DNA of 64,000 nucleotides, from positions 4,558,001 through 4,622,000 of the forward strand of contig NZ_CP158190.1 in assembly GCF_040250305.1 (NCBI RefSeq), read 5' to 3'. The position numbers and the translations under genes were made by a program. The notes under the pieces were generated by a model. It had not been told where the DNA came from and made no database searches. It was given only the letters and a program-made list of their open reading frames with translations. The DNA comes from Peribacillus frigoritolerans (lineage in GTDB: Bacteria > Bacillota > Bacilli > Bacillales > DSM-1321). Shown piece by piece: positions 55,471 through 64,000 of this stretch (positions are counted from its first letter, which is position 1; each line of letters begins with the position of its first letter).

Positions 55471-55931
55471 TGATTTGCTCATTCTCCATACAAGGTGTTT
55501 TTGACTTTCCTCCCTTATCTTCATCATGCCTGAATTCGTATATAAACGAATCGCCCTTTGATTATCCGGAGAAACCCTTAAATGGTATTCGGATACATTA
55601 AATTGCCTGAAAAGTTTTCTGCGTAGCGAACCAATTCCTTGCCAAGGCCTTTACTGCGATATTCGGGAATAAGATAAAATAGATCTACATAGCCGATCTC
55701 AGTTCCTTCATACCCCCGAATTCGAAGTTCCATTTGTCCAATCGGTACTTGGTCATTTTCAAGGATCACCTGTCCCCCAGGAAATTTGCGGACCCTTTCT
55801 TCCATTCGTTGCAGATATGTATTTTCATCTCCAAAACCAGCTTCAGTTCCAAAACTTACAACAAAGGAATCTTTCCTGAATTTAACGATAATATCTTTGT
55901 CTTTGTCCGTATCAATGGTCCGAAAGATCAA
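55465..55931 (-). pseudogene. Frameshifted GNAT acetyltransferase
   Basis: The first frame encodes a GNAT domain up to DLFYLIPEYRSKGLGKELVRYAE (acetyl-CoA loop SKGLGK present) and stops early at 55578. A neighbouring frame continues without gap: RKLFRQFNVSEYHLRVSPDN, then QRAIRLYTNSGMMKIREESQ and KHLVWRMSKSI, a normal GNAT C-terminus. The shift lies at an A4/T4 run near 55610. Either a recent mutation or a sequencing error. Confidence 0.82.
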
Positions 55932-56332
55932 CTTTACCCACCCCTATTATTTTAGTGAAATAGTTATCAAGCAAATAAACTCATTTTACTTACACTTTTT
56001 ATGATATTTCATTATTTACTTTTACAAGCGTCTTATTTCATTTTTTCTGAAAGGATTTTGCCTTAATCCCTATAGGAATGGCCATAATATTAAATTAAAA
56101 ACAAATGCAATATTGTTGGGAGAGGTCTAGTAATGGGGATTGGGTAGGCACATATAATTTTTGAGTCTAACTTTGCAGGGTATGAATGTTCGAGAGGAAT
56201 TTTGTTTATTCAGCTCCAACTCAACTTTTTCCCAAGCATCCTTTTTCCCTTTCATTTATATTCCAATTATAATAGGTAAGTGGAACATATTTACATGATT
56301 ATCCATTATAAAAATCATTGGAGGTATTGAAG
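55932..56332. other. Intergenic region
   Basis: About 390 bases with no gene, hairpin or motif that I can support. The last 20 bases provide GGAGGT ahead of the FMN reductase gene. Confidence 0.4.
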
Positions 56333-56878
56333 ATGAAAGTTGTTGCAATAGTGGGAAGTATCCGTAAAGAGTCTTACAACCTTAAGCTTGCCAAATATAT
56401 TCAATCTAGATATCAAGATCGGTTCGATCTCGAAATCTTGAACATTCGGGATTTACCTTTTTATGATCAAGATATTGAAAATGACCCTCCATTAGTTGTA
56501 AAAGAATTTAAATGTAAAGTGGCCGAAGCAGATGCAGTCTTGTGGGTAACACCTGAATACAACGGTACGATTCCAGGAGTATTGGGCAATGCAATCGATT
56601 GGTTATCACGTGTCGATAAAGTCTTGATTGGAAAACCATCATGGATCATGGGTGCGTCAATGGGGCAATTAGGAACGGTTAAAGCTCAATTGCATTTGCG
56701 TGAAATCTTATTCGCAATAGGCATCTCCTCCCCACTCCTTCCCGGGAATGAAGTATATGTTGGTGCAGTGCATGACAAAATCGATAACGAAGGCAAACTT
56801 ACACATGAGTCGACTGTCCATTTTATCGATACGGTCGTCGATAATTTCATTAGCTGGTATAATCATCATACTCGTTAA
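56333..56878 (+). CDS. NADPH-dependent FMN reductase family protein
   Basis: A 181-residue flavodoxin-fold protein: VVAIVGSIRKESYNLKLAKYI (phosphate loop), NIRDLPFYDQDIEND, and WVTPEYNGTIPGVLGNAIDWLSR, the family's flavin-contact block. It reduces FMN, azo compounds or quinones with NADPH. The ATG at 56333 follows TTGGAGGT. Converges with the gdh gene at a shared terminator. Confidence 0.9.
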   Translation: MKVVAIVGSIRKESYNLKLAKYIQSRYQDRFDLEILNIRDLPFYDQDIENDPPLVVKEFKCKVAEADAVLWVTPEYNGTIPGVLGNAIDWLSRVDKVLIGKPSWIMGASMGQLGTVKAQLHLREILFAIGISSPLLPGNEVYVGAVHDKIDNEGKLTHESTVHFIDTVVDNFISWYNHHTR

Positions 56879-56889
56879 TGCTTTTAAAA

Positions 56890-56926
56890 CAAGAATCCCA
56901 GCAGGATTAAACCTGCTGGGATTCTT
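56890..56926. terminator. Bidirectional terminator between FMN reductase and gdh
   Basis: AAGAATCCCAGCAGG (56891-56905) pairs with CCTGCTGGGATTCTT (56912-56926), with a 6-base loop and T-tract in the stem. Confidence 0.92.
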
Positions 56927-56946
56927 GTTGCATCATAAAACAAAAT

Positions 56947-57747
<801 letters not shown>

Positions 57748-58602
57748 TTAACTTTTTGCCATTCCGAGCATAATCCCAGCTATGATGATCAAGATAATTC
57801 CGATTATGATTCCAATTAGTTGGCGCTTCGTTTTCTTTTCACGTAAAATGATGATCCCGCCAAGAGTTGAGATGACAATGCCCATTTGCGAAAGGGAAAA
57901 ACTAGTGGCCACTCCCACACGGGGCTGGGATATGAATAAAAACATGTTCCCTGCAGCCCATATCAATCCCGGAATGATATTGCGAATCGTATATTTGTTA
58001 AACGGTTTATGTTTAAAAGTCAATAACAGACCGCCTATCACCATCCCTATCGCTTGAGGGAACAACGCTGACCACCCATCAACATCAAAAAGACGGGCCA
58101 CGACCACATAAACCAAATAACCGAATGTCGAGATGAGGAGAATAACAATTCCTTTCTTCAAGTTTCCCGATTTGCCCTCTTTTGATTCTTTATCCTCCAG
58201 TGAGGTCAAGACAATTCCTATAATAATGAAGACTAATGCCAAGACGCCTAAAATGATTGCTTTCATTGTTGACCATTCGTTAAAAACGATGACCCCGAAT
58301 AAAGTCGTTGAAATGAGCTGCATTCCAGTAGATATCGGCATTGTTTTGGATACTCCCATTAAATCAATGCTCTTAAGCTGATTAGCTTGTCCAACGGCCC
58401 AAAACAATCCAGAAACAACTCCGACTCCAAACACCAGCAATGACAACTTAATATCGGCAAAAATATAAACACCTATTGAAAAAATCAATGCGCCAATCGT
58501 TGTACCCAGTGTTTGACTATAGGGCCCACCCCCGAGTTTCACATTAAATAAAACGATGCTTCCCCAGAATATTGCCGGCAAGAGAGCTAATAATATATCC
58601 AT
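57748..58602 (-). CDS. glcU: Glucose uptake protein GlcU (GRP family)
   Basis: A 284-residue drug/metabolite-type transporter with ten TM helices: LLALLPAIFWGSIVLFNVKLGGGPYSQTLGTTIGAL, GLFWAVGQANQLKSIDLMGVSKTMPISTGMQL, and a C-terminal half with IVISTLGGIIILREKKTKRQ. GlcU brings in glucose outside the PTS, feeding glucose dehydrogenase. The ATG at 58602, with GGGGGTTGA upstream, is preferred over a longer frame to 58716. Upstream I could not identify a convincing sigma-G promoter. Confidence 0.92.
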   Translation of the reverse strand: MDILLALLPAIFWGSIVLFNVKLGGGPYSQTLGTTIGALIFSIGVYIFADIKLSLLVFGVGVVSGLFWAVGQANQLKSIDLMGVSKTMPISTGMQLISTTLFGVIVFNEWSTMKAIILGVLALVFIIIGIVLTSLEDKESKEGKSGNLKKGIVILLISTFGYLVYVVVARLFDVDGWSALFPQAIGMVIGGLLLTFKHKPFNKYTIRNIIPGLIWAAGNMFLFISQPRVGVATSFSLSQMGIVISTLGGIIILREKKTKRQLIGIIIGIILIIIAGIMLGMAKS

Positions 58603-58815
58603 ATTCAACCCCCATATATGTAAGTTTAAAACTAAGCAGTAAATTTCATTTTGTCTTTTTAATATGTTCGCTTTATTTGAATTGACCCTTGGTAATTTTA
58701 TGAAGTGTTTTTGCAAAAATAGTTTTCAACACAAAAAGGGCTTCCGATGCTGATAAATATTGGGAGCGTTAGTTGGAGTAAACACAGCAGTACTGCTGTC
58801 TGGATTATAAAAAAA

Positions 58816-58842
58816 AGCAAACCTTATGCAGGTTTGCTTCCA
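58816..58842. terminator. Hairpin left of palindromic repeat copy 5
   Basis: AGCAAACC (58816-58823) pairs with GGTTTGCT (58831-58838). A close copy is at 59044-59066, right of the repeat. Confidence 0.7.
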
Positions 58843-58884
58843 GTTTTGTTGACAAAAGGGGTTCTATCTAAAATTTTAAACATA

Positions 58885-59012
58885 GTTGATTGGAGCGGGT
58901 GTACGAGACTCCTGCGGGAATAGCGAGTCCAAGGGAGACCCCACAGGCGCAAGTGCGCCGAGGAGGCTCCCGGACCGCCCGCGGAAAGCGAGTGCCTGGA
59001 GAGAAAATCAAC
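58885..59012. repeat. Palindromic repeat copy 5
   Basis: GTTGATTGGAGCGGGTG at the left and AATCAAC at the right. Core blocks CGAGACTCCTGCGGGAA, GGAGACCCCACAGGCGC, CGCCGAGGAGGCTCCCGG, CCGCCCGCGGAAAGCGAG. Best match to copy 2. It lies between glcU and kimA. Confidence 0.92.
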
Positions 59013-59037
59013 GTCCAATTTGTACAAGCAAAAAAAA

Positions 59038-59070
59038 CTGTAGACAAACCTTATGTAGGTTTGCTTCCAA
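59038..59070. terminator. Hairpin right of palindromic repeat copy 5
   Basis: ACAAACCT...AGGTTTGCTTCC repeats the sequence of the hairpin at 58816 with one base changed in the loop. On the minus strand it is the expected end point of kimA transcription. Confidence 0.7.
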
Positions 59071-59085
59071 TTATAGATATGGAAC

Positions 59086-60912
59086 TTATTTCTTCAAATG
59101 ATATGGCACTGTCGTAACAACCACATTTCTTTTATAAAGTAAGTAGGCGCGGATCAGTAAACTTGATTGGTTATGAAGTATATTGTGCCAGCCCTTCTTC
59201 GGAATGAATTGGGGGATGATCACCGTAACTTTATAATTGGATTCACTAGCCTTATGTTCAACTGTGTCCACAAATTTAGTTAGTGGCTGAATGATACTTC
59301 GATAATAAGAATTCAGTGTAACGAGTCTGACATCCGGCTGCCATTTTTCCCACTTTTCTTCGAATTTCTTTTCGTCTTCTCTTTCAAAAGCGACATAAAC
59401 GGCAATGACCTGATGTGCAGATAGAGATTTTGCATAATTTAAAGAGTTCTCAACCACATGAGTTATACCTGCCACAGGTACAATAATGATATTTCCTTCA
59501 ATTGGTAAGATCGGCTCGCATGTTGTAATCCTTAGTTGGTCACCAACTGCTTCATAATGCTTTTTAATTCGATGAAAAATTAAAATGATGATAGGTAAAA
59601 AAATCAAAACAGGCCAAACCTGAGTAAATTTGGTTAAAAAGAATATCATCGTGACGATAAAGCTAATTATGGCACCAATTGAATTAATGGTTAATTTCAT
59701 CATCCAGCCTTTTGGCTTTTCGCGAACCCATTTAACAATCATGCCAGTCTGGGACAACGTAAATGGAATGAATACCCCTACCGCATAAAGCGGAATGAGA
59801 TTTTCTGTATGTCCTTCAAATGCGACTATCAAGATGATGGATGCAAGTCCCAGTATGATGATTCCATTGGAATACCCTAATCGGTCCCCTCTGATCGTAA
59901 ACGCCCTTGGTATGAATTTATCCTTTGCCAGGTTCACCGCAAGCAGAGGGAAAGCCGAATAGCCAGTATTGGCCGCAAGTATCAAGATCAAGGCAGTCGT
60001 ACCTTGAATGAAGAAATACATGAAATTCCGTCCAAAGATCTCTTCAGCAATCTGGGAGACGACCGTTACCTCTGCGCTCGGAACAATGCTTAAATAATAG
60101 GCTAAGAATACAATTCCCGAAAATAATACAGCTAGCAATGAACCCATCGCTATTAAAGTTTTCGCAGCATTATTCGGGGCTGGATCTTTAAAGTTCGGGA
60201 TTGCATTGGAAATCGCTTCGACTCCTGTCAATGCGGAGCTTCCTGATGCAAATGCTCTTAGCAGTATAAATAAACTGATGCCCGCGACCGGAGTCCCGAT
60301 TGATGCGTGCAATTCCGGTGAAACTCCTCCCGTCAAAATCTTGTAAATTCCAACACCAATCAAGATGAACAATGCTAAAACGAATAGGTACACCGGATAG
60401 GCCAAAACAGAGGCCGACTCCGTAACCCCCCGAAGGTTCAGGATTGTAAGTAGAATCACGAAAATGATGGCTATGACCACATTATATGAATGCAGGCCGG
60501 GAAAAGCGGACGTGATTGCATCCGTACCTGCAGAAACACTAACAGCCACAGTTAATATATAATCGACCAGCAAAGATCCTCCGGCTATCAGCCCTGGATT
60601 GACACCTAAATTGTTTTTTGAAACTACATATGCCCCCCCGCCATGCGGATAAGCGAAAATGATTTGTCTATAGGACAAAATCAAAGCAGTTAACAGAATC
60701 AATACCCCGATCGCGATAGGGATTGAATACCAGAATGCTGCAGCACCGACCGTGATCAGAACGATCAATATTTGCTCCGGTCCATATGCAACCGAAGACA
60801 AAGCATCAGAAGATAATATCGCCAAAGCCTTTGTTTTGTTAAGCTTTTGTTCACCAAGTGCATTTGACTTTAAAGGTCTCCCTATCAAGAACCTTTTTAT
60901 AGAAGATAACAT
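59086..60912 (-). CDS. kimA: Potassium importer KimA (APC superfamily)
   Basis: A 608-residue K+/H+ symporter. It has 12 TM helices starting TKALAILSSDALSSVAYGPEQIL (the family N-terminus) and QIIFAYPHGGGAYVVSKNNLG, followed by a cytoplasmic C-terminal domain of about 160 residues (GNIIIVPVAGITHVVENSLNYAK, VTVIIPQFIPKKGWHN). Length and motifs equal B. subtilis KimA (YdaO). The ATG at 60912 follows GGTGGTG. A c-di-AMP riboswitch upstream controls it, so it should be made when c-di-AMP is low. Confidence 0.94.
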   Translation of the reverse strand: MLSSIKRFLIGRPLKSNALGEQKLNKTKALAILSSDALSSVAYGPEQILIVLITVGAAAFWYSIPIAIGVLILLTALILSYRQIIFAYPHGGGAYVVSKNNLGVNPGLIAGGSLLVDYILTVAVSVSAGTDAITSAFPGLHSYNVVIAIIFVILLTILNLRGVTESASVLAYPVYLFVLALFILIGVGIYKILTGGVSPELHASIGTPVAGISLFILLRAFASGSSALTGVEAISNAIPNFKDPAPNNAAKTLIAMGSLLAVLFSGIVFLAYYLSIVPSAEVTVVSQIAEEIFGRNFMYFFIQGTTALILILAANTGYSAFPLLAVNLAKDKFIPRAFTIRGDRLGYSNGIIILGLASIILIVAFEGHTENLIPLYAVGVFIPFTLSQTGMIVKWVREKPKGWMMKLTINSIGAIISFIVTMIFFLTKFTQVWPVLIFLPIIILIFHRIKKHYEAVGDQLRITTCEPILPIEGNIIIVPVAGITHVVENSLNYAKSLSAHQVIAVYVAFEREDEKKFEEKWEKWQPDVRLVTLNSYYRSIIQPLTKFVDTVEHKASESNYKVTVIIPQFIPKKGWHNILHNQSSLLIRAYLLYKRNVVVTTVPYHLKK

Positions 60913-60983
60913 CAAGAATTCACCACCATAGTTAATTTATAAGTTTATGTTGCCCAGCTGTAGCAAAAAACAAGACGAAACAC

Positions 60984-61027
60984 AAAAATGCCTACAAGTC
61001 ATAGCTAAATAGACCTGTAGACATTAA
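60984..61027 (-). terminator. c-di-AMP riboswitch terminator
   Basis: On the minus strand GTCTACAGGTC pairs with GACTTGTAGGC, followed by ATTTTTGTG. It lies 50 bases beyond the aptamer, ahead of the kimA start. Confidence 0.82.
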
Positions 61028-61076
61028 TTTTTTTGTCTAACAAGCTCCACCTTCCTTCTCATATAACGCTTACGAG

Positions 61077-61187
61077 GTTAGCTGTCGGATTCGGACCTAA
61101 GAGTAGCCCTACCTTTTAAAAAGGATTCACCCCTTGGATTGTAAACAATCCCAATAACGGGTCCCCCGCACCATAAGGTTTAAGCGA
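61077..61187 (-). ncRNA. c-di-AMP (ydaO/yuaA) riboswitch of kimA
   Basis: On the minus strand TCGCTTA opens and TAAGCG closes helix P1. In between are all the class hallmarks in order: GGTGCGGGGGACCC, GGGGTGAATCC, AGGTAGGGCTACTC, CCGAATCCGACAGCTAACCTCGTAAGCG. c-di-AMP binding promotes the downstream terminator, switching off potassium uptake. Confidence 0.96.
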
Positions 61188-61211
61188 TTTAGAAATATGA
61201 AACTGTTGATT

Positions 61212-61240
61212 ATCATACTCCCGTGAAATGGAAAAGTAAA
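61212..61240 (-). promoter_or_regulatory. Candidate kimA promoter
   Basis: On the minus strand TTTACT (61235-61240) and TATGAT (61212-61217) are separated by 17 bases and lie about 25 bases before the riboswitch. Fits a sigma-A promoter. Confidence 0.55.
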
Positions 61241-61455
61241 TGAAAATTTTGCTCAAAAATAAAATATTATTTGTAAGTGAGGTTTTGTTCTTGACGTATA
61301 GAACATAAGTCTTCCAAACTCATGGATTTGAAGGAAGGATAAGAGGTAAATAAACGGTTAAAAAGAAAATAATCAAGGAGTCAATGAACAAAAGGTGGTC
61401 CGAAAGGGTAAAATGATCAGCCACATGGAGATGGCGAGGCGAAATTAAACAGATC
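61241..61455. other. Intergenic region between kimA and gtrA units
   Basis: About 215 bases with no clear gene. A short frame with AAGGAGTCAATG near 61377 codes for only ten residues and is not supported. Confidence 0.4.
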
Positions 61456-61502
61456 TGCCCCAGATTGGATAGTCATTAATTCCCGTCCAATCGGGGGCAT
61501 TA
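61456..61502 (-). terminator. Terminator of the glycosylation cluster
   Basis: TGCCCC...ATTGGA pairs with TCCAAT...GGGGCA (61456-61499) in an interrupted stem, about 20 bases after the gtrA stop codon. Confidence 0.7.
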
Positions 61503-61520
61503 TTCAACTGATCCACCCTA

Positions 61521-61976
61521 TTAGTTCCTTCCTTCTTGAATTGGTCTCAAATTGCTTTTTTTAAAGACAAAGTATTTCTGGCCAAGATAGTTAAGTACTG
61601 TATAACAGATTGTTCCTATCAGCACAGCCACATTTTGTTGTATGGATAAAGAAACGGATCCTTCCAGTGATTCTGCAATGGCTTGGCCTATAGAATAAGC
61701 GGCGGAATAACAAATCAGGATGACGCAAAAGAAACGGGCAACTCCTCGCCGCCATTCTATATCGCTTTTAAAAGTAAAAGTCCTGTTCAAAAGAAAACTC
61801 GTTACAGCTCCCGTGCCATTGCCGAAAAAGGTGGAGACCCAGTAAGATAATTCAAGAACATTCATGAGAAAAAGCATGATGGAAAGTCCAACCGCTGTAT
61901 TGACTATTCCAACCAATAAAAAGCGGATAAAGGAGTTAGTGTGTTTTAGATAGTTTTTCAATACTGTTCCGTTCAT
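61521..61976 (-). CDS. GtrA family membrane protein
   Basis: A 151-residue, four-TM protein of the GtrA family (FIRFLLVGIVNTAVGLSIMLFLMNVL, FFGNGTGAVTSFLLNRTFTF, YTVLNYLGQKYFVFK). GtrA proteins are thought to flip lipid-linked sugars made by a partner glycosyltransferase. The start overlaps the GT2 gene by 41 bases, so an internal start just downstream is possible. Confidence 0.9.
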   Translation of the reverse strand: MNGTVLKNYLKHTNSFIRFLLVGIVNTAVGLSIMLFLMNVLELSYWVSTFFGNGTGAVTSFLLNRTFTFKSDIEWRRGVARFFCVILICYSAAYSIGQAIAESLEGSVSLSIQQNVAVLIGTICYTVLNYLGQKYFVFKKSNLRPIQEGRN

Positions 61977-62958
61977 TGTCTAGTTGCTCCCGTTTTGTTA
62001 AATCGAGCGGATTAAATAAATCCAGATCAACAATATATTTAGGCCGGCGTTTGGATTCATTATAGATTTTACCGATATATTCCCCAATCAAGCCGACAGC
62101 AATCAACTGCAGTCCGCCGATCAACCATATGGAGGTGATTAATGAGGTCCAACCAGTTTCGGTCTGTCCATAAAACTTTAACCATAAAAAGTAAGACCCA
62201 AAGAGTAAGCTAATGAAAAAGGAAAGACATCCTAGCCATAATACAAGCCGGATCGGTGTAACCGAAAAGGAAGTAATGCCATCAAGCGCAAAAGCAACCA
62301 TTTTCTTAAATGGATATTTCGTTTCACCGGCCAATCTTTCTTTTCGGTCATAATAAACATTGTCCGTCTTAAACCCAATGAGCGGAACAATCCCCCGTAA
62401 AAATAGATTCGTTTCATCAAATCGTTCCAACTCCGCGATTGCCCTTTTGCTCATTAGCCGGAAATCGGCATGATTATAGACAAGGTTAACCCCCATCTTA
62501 TTCATCAATTTATAAAAACCAGTTGCAGAGGTTCGCTTAAAAAAAGAATCAAGGTCCCTTTTCTGGCGGACACCATATACGATTTCACATCCTTCATTGA
62601 ATTTCCGAATGAATTCAGGGATGACTTGAATATCATCCTGTAAATCTGCATCAATGGAAATCACACAATCCGAGGCTTCCTTGGCTGTAAACAAACCTGC
62701 CAGGAGTGCATTTTGATGTCCTGCATTCCGGGAAAGCTTTAGCCCGCGAACAAATTCATTATTGATCGTTTCCTTATAAATGATCTTCCAAGTTTGATCT
62801 TTGCTTCCATCATCAACCAGCAGAATTTTACTTTGACCAGAAACAACGTTTTCTTCGACTAATCCCCTCATCAATCCACAAAGCTGGGAAATGGTATCCT
62901 GCAAAACGCTTTCTTCGTTATAACAAGGTACAACAATCGTTACTATCGGTGAATTCAT
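61936..62958 (-). CDS. Family 2 glycosyltransferase (GtrB/DPM-like, YkoT-like)
   Basis: A 340-residue polyprenyl-phosphate glycosyltransferase. N-terminal GT-A domain: TIVVPCYNEESVLQDTI, LLVDDGSKDQTW, ISIDADLQDD (D-x-D), VYGVRQKRDLDSFFKR. Two C-terminal TM helices follow (LVLWLGCLSFFISLLFGSYFLWL; LITSIWLIGGLQLIAVGLIGEYIGKIYNESKRRPKY), the layout of GtrB/YkoT. It transfers a sugar to undecaprenyl phosphate for cell-envelope glycosylation, likely teichoic acid decoration. It lies 15 bases after the YkoS-like gene. Confidence 0.92.
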   Translation of the reverse strand: MNSPIVTIVVPCYNEESVLQDTISQLCGLMRGLVEENVVSGQSKILLVDDGSKDQTWKIIYKETINNEFVRGLKLSRNAGHQNALLAGLFTAKEASDCVISIDADLQDDIQVIPEFIRKFNEGCEIVYGVRQKRDLDSFFKRTSATGFYKLMNKMGVNLVYNHADFRLMSKRAIAELERFDETNLFLRGIVPLIGFKTDNVYYDRKERLAGETKYPFKKMVAFALDGITSFSVTPIRLVLWLGCLSFFISLLFGSYFLWLKFYGQTETGWTSLITSIWLIGGLQLIAVGLIGEYIGKIYNESKRRPKYIVDLDLFNPLDLTKREQLDNERNSIEKLSKTH

Positions 62959-62973
62959 TCAATTCCCCCCTTT

Positions 62974-64000
62974 TCACATGACTCTGTATAAATAAATTTT
63001 CCATACGCTTCCTTTTTCCGTGAAAACCTTATCTAGCACCAATCCGTTTTCTTTCGCGTTGTTGATTGGGATGGCAGAAAATATATACTTGCCGCCTAAT
63101 CCTTTAAACGCATCCATTTTAAGGTCCAAATTTTCCAGCTCTTTCTTCGAGCCTTTCTTGAACATATAATGCTTCCCAAGCTCATCGGTAAATAGGTAAC
63201 AACGTCCTCCCCATTCATCAAAGTAGATTTTGATGTTTTTATTCTTAGCCAATTCGTTTTCAATTATTTGACGAAATTGATGTTTGTAAGAAAGCGGATA
63301 GAAATTGTTATAGCTATCGAGCGTGTAAAATCCATTAAATTGTGCGATTGCAGGATGCAGCCCAATGCTAGCAACACGATACTCTTCCTGTGGACGGTCA
63401 ATATGATCTTTTATTTCTTGAAAAAGGCTTTCTGAATAGAACTCTTTGAAAGATGGTTTTTTATTATGAGTGATTTCTTCATTGAAACCCATTAAAATCA
63501 TTATTTGAACGGCGATGAAAATAGAAAGGGTTTTCTTAGCATAGTCGCTGTGTTCCCAAATGATTTTTATCGCGAGGGCAAACCCCAAGTAAATCACCAT
63601 CGGCCTTAAAAAGTGAAATCTGGCAAAATTAAAAGTATCCAAGGTGTGAAACCTTTCCGTCAAAGGAAGCCATCCTTTATAAAACCAAAATGCGTACCAC
63701 GCTGAGAGCATAAAATTCAAGCTGAATAAAAAAACATATACCTTTTCCTGTCTCCACAGTTTTTTGGTCAGAATGATATAAAGGGCAAAGACTGTAATCG
63801 GCAGGATGATAAGCGCATGTACAGTCATGACATGCGTATGTCCAAGAACGAAATTTTTGAAAGTAAGCTGTATGACCCAATCGAGCGGCAGCCTAGCGTG
63901 AAAATATTCATCTCTACTATTTGGCTCCGAATCAAAAATGAATGAAGACACCAAACGATACTCCACCAAGCCAAAAATGAAGGTCATGTACACGATCGAA
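62974..64000 (-). CDS. YkoS-like multi-TM glycosylation protein, C-terminal part (runs off right edge)
   Basis: The frame remains open at the right edge; the first visible start is a GTG at 63993 but the protein surely begins beyond base 64000. The visible 339 residues have several membrane helices in the first 160 (VMTVHALIILPITVFALYIIL; VYVFLFSLNFMLSAWYAFWFY; FLRPMVIYLGFALAIKII) and an extracellular C-terminal domain (YRVASIGLHPAIAQFNGFYTLDSYNNFYPLSYKHQFRQII). This is the DUF6044/YkoS layout, a GT-C-like partner that would add the lipid-carried sugar outside. Confidence 0.8.
   Translation of the reverse strand, partial: SIVYMTFIFGLVEYRLVSSFIFDSEPNSRDEYFHARLPLDWVIQLTFKNFVLGHTHVMTVHALIILPITVFALYIILTKKLWRQEKVYVFLFSLNFMLSAWYAFWFYKGWLPLTERFHTLDTFNFARFHFLRPMVIYLGFALAIKIIWEHSDYAKKTLSIFIAVQIMILMGFNEEITHNKKPSFKEFYSESLFQEIKDHIDRPQEEYRVASIGLHPAIAQFNGFYTLDSYNNFYPLSYKHQFRQIIENELAKNKNIKIYFDEWGGRCYLFTDELGKHYMFKKGSKKELENLDLKMDAFKGLGGKYIFSAIPINNAKENGLVLDKVFTEKGSVWKIYLYRVM

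Noticed and set aside
58603..58720. Possible sigma-G promoter of glcU-gdh (CATATTA near 58660)
   Set aside because: The -10-like sequence departs from consensus and no matching -35 lies at the right distance.

Overview
The window reads as a low-GC chromosome segment of an aerobic, spore-forming member of the Bacillaceae. The gene set is Bacillus-like: levansucrase plus endolevanase (sacB-levB), glcU-gdh, a YjcZ-type sporulation microprotein, BcrC, Fur-regulated basic proteins, metNIQ under an S-box, kimA under a c-di-AMP riboswitch, and a CYP102-type self-sufficient P450. The five copies of a roughly 125-bp palindromic repeat and the gene complement fit Peribacillus (the Bacillus simplex group) best, but that genus call is inference.

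Layout. 1-7 kb: the 5' part of an FtsH-like gene cut by the left edge, a GNAT acetyltransferase, a LacI regulator, a VOC protein, a decayed small secreted-protein gene followed by an orphan, a PTS EIIA, DUF1801 and alpha/beta-hydrolase genes, and a class D beta-lactamase. 7-15 kb: a fructan module made of a YesM-type histidine kinase, a YesN-type AraC response regulator, an extracellular sugar-binding lipoprotein with no permease, levansucrase and endolevanase. 15-21 kb: a carbonic anhydrase/SulP operon and a YkoGHI-like two-component/PepSY operon. 21-28 kb: small genes and fragments, a MarR/threonine-aldolase-like/AlaX-like operon with a visible MarR operator, AlkD, DUF454, and an MBL-fold protein. 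28-33 kb: two aldo/keto reductases divergent from an AraC regulator with a wrecked transporter gene between them, then a DUF4405/cytochrome P460 pair. 33-42 kb: azlCD divergent from a MocR regulator, small sporulation and membrane proteins, an NCS1 permease, Nudix. 42-46.5 kb: a 400-bp minisatellite, a P450-reductase fusion, and its TetR/FatR-like regulator with two palindromic operators. 46.5-51 kb: MazG-like/LOG pair, fabZ followed by a nonsense-mutated Nudix gene, bcrC, SRPBCC, a dienelactone-hydrolase-like gene, two Fbp paralogues. 51-56 kb: the methionine importer with an M20 amidohydrolase under a SAM riboswitch. 56-64 kb: FMN reductase, glcU-gdh, kimA with its c-di-AMP riboswitch, and a gtrA/GT2/YkoS-like envelope glycosylation cluster that leaves the window at the right edge.

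The regulatory wiring is unusually legible: two riboswitches with terminators, perfect inverted-repeat operators for the TetR, MarR and MocR regulators, and rho-independent terminators between most units. The segment also carries many broken genes: two MFS remnants, a truncated Nudix, a Nudix with an in-frame TGA, an AlaX-like gene with a TGA near its expected start, and a frameshifted GNAT. No rRNA, tRNA, CRISPR array, transposase or prophage genes were seen. No wholly new multi-gene system is proven. The best candidates for something undescribed are the permease-less binding protein embedded in the fructan module, the P460/DUF4405 pair, and the palindromic repeats bracketed by duplicated hairpins.
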